From NCBI GenBank assembly GCA_964023275.1, contig OZ029921.1, positions 10,423,306 to 10,487,305 of the forward strand: DNA of 64,000 nt. The letters are read 5' to 3'. A program made the translations under genes and the position numbers. Positions 54,301 to 62,990 of the stretch are shown one piece after another (the first letter of the stretch is position 1; each line of letters opens with the position of its first letter). Below the pieces are notes generated by a model. That model had not been told where the DNA came from and ran no database searches. It saw nothing but the letters and a program-made list of their open reading frames with translations. This stretch comes from Norana najaformis. Its lineage: Eukaryota > Annelida > Clitellata > Crassiclitellata > Hormogastridae.

Positions 54301-57300
54301 CTCAGTCGCTTGTGTTATTTTGTCCTCAACTTAAAATGTATCTTTTTCAAACTGCTTATCCACCAAAGGCTGCCTCTCTGTCTTGTGGACTGACCTTCTG
54401 GATACTGACCCTATCCAATCAACTTGGCTTGGGTTTTGGTGCACCATCAGTTGATGACTTGTGTATCACCAGCGAGTTAGACTAATTACAGTGCCACAGT
54501 AGCAAATGTCATAATGCTGTCCAACAGTTTACACATAGAGTGTGAACGCCTTAACGCGCTCCCGGTTTACCAGCAATTCCGCATAACGCGAAGTGGTTGT
54601 ATGTCCCCAAAGCTATTGACTTAACACTCGGTATCGGTTAATGCGTTTTACTACCGGGAATAAGGCTAATTAAAACAGTGGAGATTTACTCTAGCCGCTG
54701 TAACATTCCATTCATTCCCGAACTTGGCATTAGTTGTACAAGCGGGAGGGTGTCTTCTTACCGCAGGAGGGAGCTAATTACAGCAGGAGGGATGGACAAG
54801 GAAGTCTGGCTGGAACCGGTTTTAACCGGTTAGGAAGGGAATCGGCAGAACAAGGCAGGTATGGCCTGACCGGCATGACCGCAGAGAGGTTGGCTGGTGG
54901 GTGGCCAGCTGAGTACAGACCAGCCGGCCGTGCGAAGAGGAGCTTGGCTGGAGGGAACAGCGCGGGATAGGGGAGTGTGTAGCAGAGGTGATATATTTCA
55001 ACACTGTCCCTTTTAATGCAGGAACTGGTTTACACCCGGTTTCAAAGGCTTTTCCTAAAAAACTTTGTGTTAACGAGTCCGCACTGTACACACATCTATA
55101 CATATACATGAAAATACATAAGCATTCTTGTCTTGTCTTATCTTCAGCTGTCCTCAGCCGAGGACTGGCCGCACCAAGGACAATTTTACGTCATCTGCTT
55201 CTGTCTCTTATCTCCAATACTAACTGGTTCACAACTTGATCTAATCTAATCAAAAACTTCTATAGCGCCACTGCAATAATGCTCGAGGTATCAGTTGATG
55301 GTCGCTGCTAAACAAAATCATTGTCCGGGTTGAAAAGCCATAGAGGAGTCCAGAAGTCACAGAGACTGCCTACGGAGGAAATGAGTTCAGGAAAAGATAA
55401 GTTTTCAGTCGAGCTCTGAAGGCAGAAACAGACTTTGCCGAGCGAACGTTTGCCGGAAGAGAGTTCCAGAGTCTAGGGCCAGAAACAGAGAAGGCATGCC
55501 TGCCAAGAGCTGTTCTCGTCCACGGAATAGTCAGATTTAAACAGCTAGAAGACCTGGTCGAGTGGAGGTAAGTCTTGGGAGTCAATACAGAGTGAAGATA
55601 GTGAGGTTGGTTGAAATGTAGAGTCTTGTGCACAATTAGTCCCATCTTGAACATTAAGCGCTTTTCTATGGGCAACCAGTGCAACGATTTTAGGATTGGT
55701 GATATGTGATCATATATTTCGGAGTTTTAGTGATAGCTCTCGCCAATGTATTTTGAACTCTTTGAAGCTTCATCAAATTAGCTTTAGAAATGCCAGTAAG
55801 AAGCGAGTTGCAGTAGTCGAGACGGCTGGAGACAAGGGCATTAGCCAAACAAACCAAGACAGAGAAGGGAATGTGGCGCCTAATCCTATGGATATCACGA
55901 ATGTGGTAGTGGGCAGACCTACATATAGAATTGATATGTTCATTGAAAGACAAATTAGAGTCAAATACAACACCCAAATTGCGGGATGAACTGTTGCGTT
56001 TTACGATCCATGTTATCGATCCATGTCATCTTGGGCCTTCCTCGAACTGAGGATTCAGGAATTGTGCCTTGGATGATCTCTTTCTCTACACAGTCTCCAC
56101 TCTTTTGTAGCATATGCCCAAAGTATAAAACCTCTCTTTTCGATTAATCTAAGCAGACTCCTCTCTACTCCTGCCGTCTCTAGGATCCACTCATTTGTCT
56201 TCTTAGCAGCTGATGGAACACTAAGAATCTGCAACAGACACTTCCTCTAAAACATTCACCTGAGAATATTCATTATAAAGTTTAACTGTCTCCCATTTAA
56301 AAGTCACATTGCAATTTGGCTGCTATTTGCACTTTGGACTGAAGGATACATGGCCAAGCAAATAAATTGCTCAGTACAACAACTTTATATGTTAAAATAC
56401 TCATTTGGAATTGAGAGCCCATCATCTTCTGCACATAAACCATACAAACACTGCATAAATGCATAAAGGAGGATGAGAGTGAGAAGCGAATGGTTAAGGT
56501 TATGAAGCTGGACAAGTAGAGTGGCAGTTGAAATGCCTATCACCACTGGAAGACTGAGACAGAGCAGTCGCTTACCGCTTCGGTCGAGAATTTGGGCCAG
56601 GATTCGTTTACCACTTTACACAAGTGTTAGAAAGTAGTAAATGCAGAAAGAGCAGATGAAGATTAGCTGGGTTGCTTCATGTGGCCGTCAGGCAAATACA
56701 CTTAGAATAGGCAAACAGCTTAAGCCGATATATGATGCACTGTGAGCACAGAGGATCATCAGAGCAGCCCAAACACTTGGCAGTTCACTCTCCTTAGCCA
56801 AACACCAACCAAACACCAAATGTGTTATGCTTGCTCTCATGCAGGGTACTAGCTAAAAGTAAGCACTGGTAAAACAACATTTCTCAGCCGATATATAATT
56901 GAATGTAGCCCACCAGATTAGCATATAAATCGTTTTACTTTTACACAGTCACTTAACTACTGAACTGGGGTGTGCAATAGGTTAGCAATTAGTGTACTGT
57001 ACTGTCATTCATGAGGTTAAGGGTTTCAATTCCCCACTAGGCAGAAAATTGTTTAGAACTTTTGGTTCCCATTCTTTGTTCATTAATTTCTTCAGAGCCC
57101 TTACACAGTGTCCCTCCATGATACCTACTCGAAGATGCTCCAAACCCAGCCCTCATGAAAGAGAACAGTTTTCAAGTGTCTGTGGAAGGTGAACGTGGCA
57201 TCCTGCCAGGTTGAAACAACAAACAGATCTATAGGAAGGCCATTCCAGGCTGATGGCCCAACCACTGAAAAAGAATCATATTGTAATGTCTGACATGTGT

Positions 57301-59465
57301 GCAAAAGGAACAATTTCACCTTGGATCATGGAACAAAGAGTTCTTCACCCAGCCCAACCTGAAATTGGGCAACAAAACTCCCATAAGTAGGTAGGTAGGG
57401 ACATTCACCAACACTCATTCGCTTAATCACTCCCTCACTAATTCACTCACTCAATCCTTATGCATCATCATTAAAAGTGGTCTGCTATAAAGATACTCAA
57501 AATTCCTGTTGTCCATGTAATGCAATACATTTATGAAGTAAGATACAAAAATGTATGATACTATGATGCAAAATGTCATATTGTAAAATAATACTATCCT
57601 AGATGTATGATATGTAATGTAAAATGCAATTTGGAAAGATGGTATTCTGTGAGACCCCATACGGTAAGATACTATGGTGTACAATTATAGTCCCATATTG
57701 TAAGATACCACGATGCAAAAAAATGATGCTGTACTGTAAAATGATATGATATAAGAAGCTATGACATAAAATGTCAGGCTGTAAAATTCTACGATGTGAG
57801 ATACAATACATGACATAAAATACCACCAGTGAAATAGAGTGATGTAAGTTACTACAATGTCAGGGTGATACAGTGTAAGATGTATTCAAAAAATATAAAT
57901 TGCCAAAATTCTTAAACTTTGCATTTGCCATAAGCCCAGCTAAAATAGTTCATAAGGAAGTAACAGTTGAATAACAGCTATAAACCAATCAGTCCGTTGT
58001 TTAAGTTTATAAGATAGTCTGGGTTTTTCACTCCAAATAGCTAAGCCTGCCTGCCAGCCAGCCAGTTACTGTCTCTCAGCAACTTGATTAAGTGAAGACA
58101 CCCAGAACAAGGAGCAGAGACTGACTGCACGGACTCCTGCGTTAAATTGAGAGTCCAGAACAAGACCATTTCAAGGAACCTCTGCCATTTGGCTCTGGTT
58201 TATTCATCCAAAGAAACACCCCAAACCACCCCTCACACTCAGTGCATGCCTTCATTTCAGAGATAATCTTATAAGCTTTAGGTTTCCTCTGCTCCTTCTT
58301 CTCTCCAGTGTTGTTAAGCCAATCTTCAACTTTCTTCAACCTTTCTTCATGGCTCAGATCCATGTAACCAAATCATTTTGGTAGCTCTCCTTTGCATTTT
58401 CTCCAGTTGTTCTATGTCATACTTCAGATAAGGATTCCAAACTTGGATTATTGGCCCCACGAATGACTTTACAGCCTCAGTATTGTATCGTTGCTAACCA
58501 CTCTCCTTTTAATCACACCTACAGTTGAGTTAGCCTTTTTGCTGCTTCAGCACACTGCCTTAAAGGCTTTGCACTCTTATTTATATTCACTTCCAATTTC
58601 CTTTCTTCCTCACTCACTTTCAATACTTTACCCCCATTTCATATGAAAATTCTTTGTTTCTCTTTCCAATTTACATCATCAAACACTTTTCTAAAGTAAA
58701 AAGCATCTATGTATGTAGTGGTAGCCTATAATCTGCCAGATTACAGTAAACATCTTATTATCAGCAGTCTTTTATGCACTCTTTCTAAATCAATCATTAC
58801 ATTTGCATTCATGAATGTGGTTGATTCCAAGTTCCACACGCCAAATAGACAGAAGGTATTATTATTACTATTACACAGGCATAGAAGTACCAGGTAAGCT
58901 GTGGTGTACAAAATCTCTTTTCTAAAGTAGTCATAAGGAGTGACTGTGGTGCTGCTAAACACAATGAAGATAGCTACTGTGAGGCTACTAGGCCAACATT
59001 ATGTAGGCTGAATTCTGTTATGGAGACAGTAAGCTGTTATGGTTCATTGAAAAGGAGATCTGAACTGGAACACAGTGGAATACAGTTAAAGGCTAAAGAA
59101 CTAACTATCCTTACAACAGCACCAACACGATAAACCTACTTCCGGCTATACATACTCTACAAGAGGTAGCGCCGGGGGGGGTGGATGGGTGGGTGTAGCA
59201 TTGCAATTTTTCAATGAGTCTTGGGATTTGCCCATGAGACCTCAGTGGGCAAGACCAAGATCAGACCAAGACATTGGCCAATCTGTACAAGACAAGACAA
59301 ACCATCTGAGACATTGAGACCAAGACTACATTCCTGCATGGATGGAATGACAGTTGAGACAATTTTCCTGGTTTTGTCATATATCTGGCAACCATACATG
59401 CAATGATCTCTGATTATTATTATTACTTTTATTATTATTAGTAGTAGTAGTAGTAGTATTATTAG

Positions 59466-59513
<48 letters not shown>

Positions 59514-62500
59514 CCCTAAGGTGTTAAGCACTCAAGGGCAAATCAGTTTTATGACAGCACAAAATGCATCAGGAGAAAAATTTAAAATGGGAAAGGTTAT
59601 AAGAGAACCATAAAAGATGAGCTTAAAAGCCTAGCAGCAGATAGCACATTGGTCAGATTGTTTATATTGCAGACTCATGATACGATGATAGGCTAAATTA
59701 GTGTTTCCTACCATATTGGCATCTGTTTCCTTGGTATCCTTCCGGGCAGGAGCACAACTCACCAAAGACACATCGACCACCATTGAAGCACAGACCAGTC
59801 ACACAAAGACCTAAATAGTCACAGAGTAAACAGAATCACATTCTACTGAAATCACCAATAAGACCATATGAATGTTTATAAAAGGTGATATGGTAGTCAA
59901 GTGGTTGGCTGATCGACTGAAATCAGTCATCAGCCATGGATACATAATTTTAAAATTTACAATGTAGTGTTCAGTTCACCTATCCATTTCAAAATCTACA
60001 AGCACAAAATAAAGTAAAATTAATGAAAGTTTCAGACTGATTAAGCGTATAGCAGAGGGACAAATCTGTAAACAAAGCAAAGGGATAAATCTGTAAACAA
60101 AGCAAAGGGACAAATCTGTAGACAAAGCAGAGAGACAAATCTCTACATAAAGATAAGGAACAGATTCAAAAGCAGAGACACAAATCTGTAGACAAAGCAG
60201 AGGGACAGATCTGCAGGTAAAAATGAGGGACAAATCTGTTGGCAAAGCAAAGGGACAAAGCTGTGGATAAAGCAGAGGAACAACTTTGTAGGCAAAGCAA
60301 ATGAACGTATCTCTACGCAAACCAGATGGACAAATATGTAGACAAAGCAAAGGATCACATAATCTGTTGGGAGCACATTCAATTTCTTACATTACAGAGT
60401 CTACAGTTTACTTAGCAAGTTTAACTCTATCACAGGGAATGTGGTCAATTTCAACCATGTAACAAAAACAACTTTCCCATACATATAATTAGTTATGTTA
60501 ATAGTTACATTTATGCCAGTTTTCTGGCAGAAACATTACACATGCAGAAAAAAATTTTGTGAATGAGTTTTCCAATGGCTTCATAAAAGCTATGAACGCA
60601 GCTCTGGATGATATTTGCAGCAAACATTAACATCCAGCCATTTAAAATTTAAACAGTCAAGTCCTCTTCTTGATCATCGACCACTTCTCTTTTTGGGAAA
60701 TACTTTTTTCATTCATCTACATGTTCCAAAAAAATAAATTACATTGTTCAGTCAATGCTTTGAATGCTCTTGAAACAAATGCCTTTGAGCATGTGGACAC
60801 TTTAGAATATGAAGACAGCGACAGCAACAAACACTATTTAGGCAGATCTATCATCACGGAAAATAAACAAAGGCTTATTTTGGACTAAATTAGTAATCGT
60901 GTTAGCCCTGCAAATGTTGCTACAAATTTACCTTATCAGCTGCTACAGTTAGCAGTGTTTTATTACATTTCATTCTGCTCATGAAATTTTATATGGAACT
61001 CAAATGCATAATTCTGATTTTTATTTACTTTTAATGTTTCATGTATTTATCAACTTCGAGGTGAACACATGCACTGATCAAGTTTTTCTTCACAGAATAC
61101 TACTGAGAAATAAATGACAAGAAAATGATACCTAACATGACTACATTTCTAAAGATAGGAAGTGTTTGCCTTCATATGAACTGATAATGGCTAAATTCAC
61201 GAAACACAACATAGCTGCCACAGAGCCAAACAAGACCGCCTGATCACTTTGCACTACACAGATGCCCGATATTTTCCTTAATACCCAGATAGGCCTGAGT
61301 CACTCAACCTCAGGTTCCAGTAGTAGAATCTACTGCTGTGGCATAACTCTGGTCAAGAAAGTGATGGGTACTTATTTTTTCAGCCAAATATATTTTAATA
61401 ATAATAATCATTATTTGTATTATTTATTTATTATTGTTTCATTTTCTGCCTTAAGGTGTTATCTGCCCAAGGACAACATAAAATCAGTCTGGAGAGGAGA
61501 TGGGCCTAATATATCGGGAAAAGTTGCTACTTGTCAATATCCAGCAGTGAATAGGTACTGCAAAAAGTGACTGCATTGAAGAGTTTGATCACTGCTGCGA
61601 CATTTTGGAAGAGATAAATTGTTTCTTTTGAGTCACCAGAAATGCGGAAGAGACAAGGCCCACTGGCCTAGTTAGCTAATTAGTAAATGCAAACACCAAG
61701 TAGCTTCAGTGTGTAAGGATCCTTGGGTCGCATCCCGATCGTGTCTTATTTCAGAGATGTAAATCTTGGGCTAGCGAAAACAAGCCATCTTTTATCTTTT
61801 AACTGTAATTGTAGTACAGAACTTACATAGTGCCTCTTAAGAACCTCTCAGAAGCACTCTAAATTTAATAATTACCCAGTTGTCAAAAGATCGAACCAAC
61901 CTAGGGAAATCTGCTACCTGGAGTCAAACTCTGGATAACTGACTTTCAAGGCCTTACTACACGATCTATACTGTAAGATTGAGAAAGCTAATGAGTTCAT
62001 CTCCACAACTGCAAGTTTTTGATCAACAGTGACATCCACTCATTTTTGTTTCATAGCAGTATTATCTATTATCAGGATAGCCAACTCTAAACATGACTTG
62101 AACAGACTTATAATTTGTTAAAAATCCAAAATTGCCAAAGGTGTATGACCCTATGGGTTGGGCTTGGGGCCCCACTACACCAGAAATTTGATATAATACA
62201 AAACCTAGGGTCATGTATGACAGGTCAAATATGTGCAGGAGGTTGGGTTGATGATTGATATGTTTAAGCCTAGACCTGGGGTTCCCTGAGACAGCTGATG
62301 TTGGGGAGGGGATCATACCAGAGATAACTGTGCATGCAATGTGTGGGGACCTTTCTGTGGGTTTTAGAAAAAGGCCAGTGCATCAGCCTACATCTTAAGG
62401 TAACTAGGATCAAGCTGGATGACAACCATAGGGGGAGGTTGCGGGTGACCTCCACTGTAATTCAGGGTTCTGTCAAGTTTTGGGACTGGCAACTCTGACT

Positions 62501-62958
62501 GACTCAGCTGGTCAGTTGGTCTGTCGGTTGATCTGTCCGTTGGTCAGTCGGATGACCAGATGACCGAAGACTGGTGTGGCTGAAAGTCTTTCTGTCCGAC
62601 TGCAAGTGATTCTGTTCTGTTCATCTGGCTGCAGGTCTCCACTTGTGTATTTAAGTACTTACATACTTAAGTAGCTGTAGTCATTGACACCCATATGTTA
62701 GCCTCAGGACTGACAAGTTAACCAGTCTTCTCGAGTTTCCGGACCTCAATAAGCCCTGGTGTTCCGGCACTCTAGCAGTCGTGTATGCCTCAGACCATTC
62801 TCAGCATTCTCAACCTGCATTTGAATGCATTAGTGCATAATTGTGTTCAGTTAGAACTAATAAATAAATAGGAGTGCAAGCTAGAGCATATTCATCTGTC
62901 TGTCTGTCTGTCTGTCTGCCTGCCTGCCTGCCTGCCTGCCAGCCAGCCAGCCAGCCAG

Positions 62959-62990
<32 letters not shown>

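Larger units (their letters stand above)
43118..59711. other. Intron 2, 16.6 kb, dense with repeats
   Basis: The largest intron. It holds LINE fragments (43140-44610, 46030-46215, 47555-47760, 49105-49400, 54230-54540, 55250-55990, 55991-56240, 57120-57330, 58130-58690), family 1 copies (48550-48757, 58783-59345), family 2 (48340-48505), tandem arrays, and a gag-like relic (51910-52206). Nothing is recognised in 44700-45480, 46520-47500, 49500-50050, 50150-51500, 53050-54200 or 56250-56940. Confidence 0.7.

Noticed and set aside
60670-60888. A 72-codon plus-strand open frame
   Set aside because: No recognised domain, and intronic, with no supporting signal.
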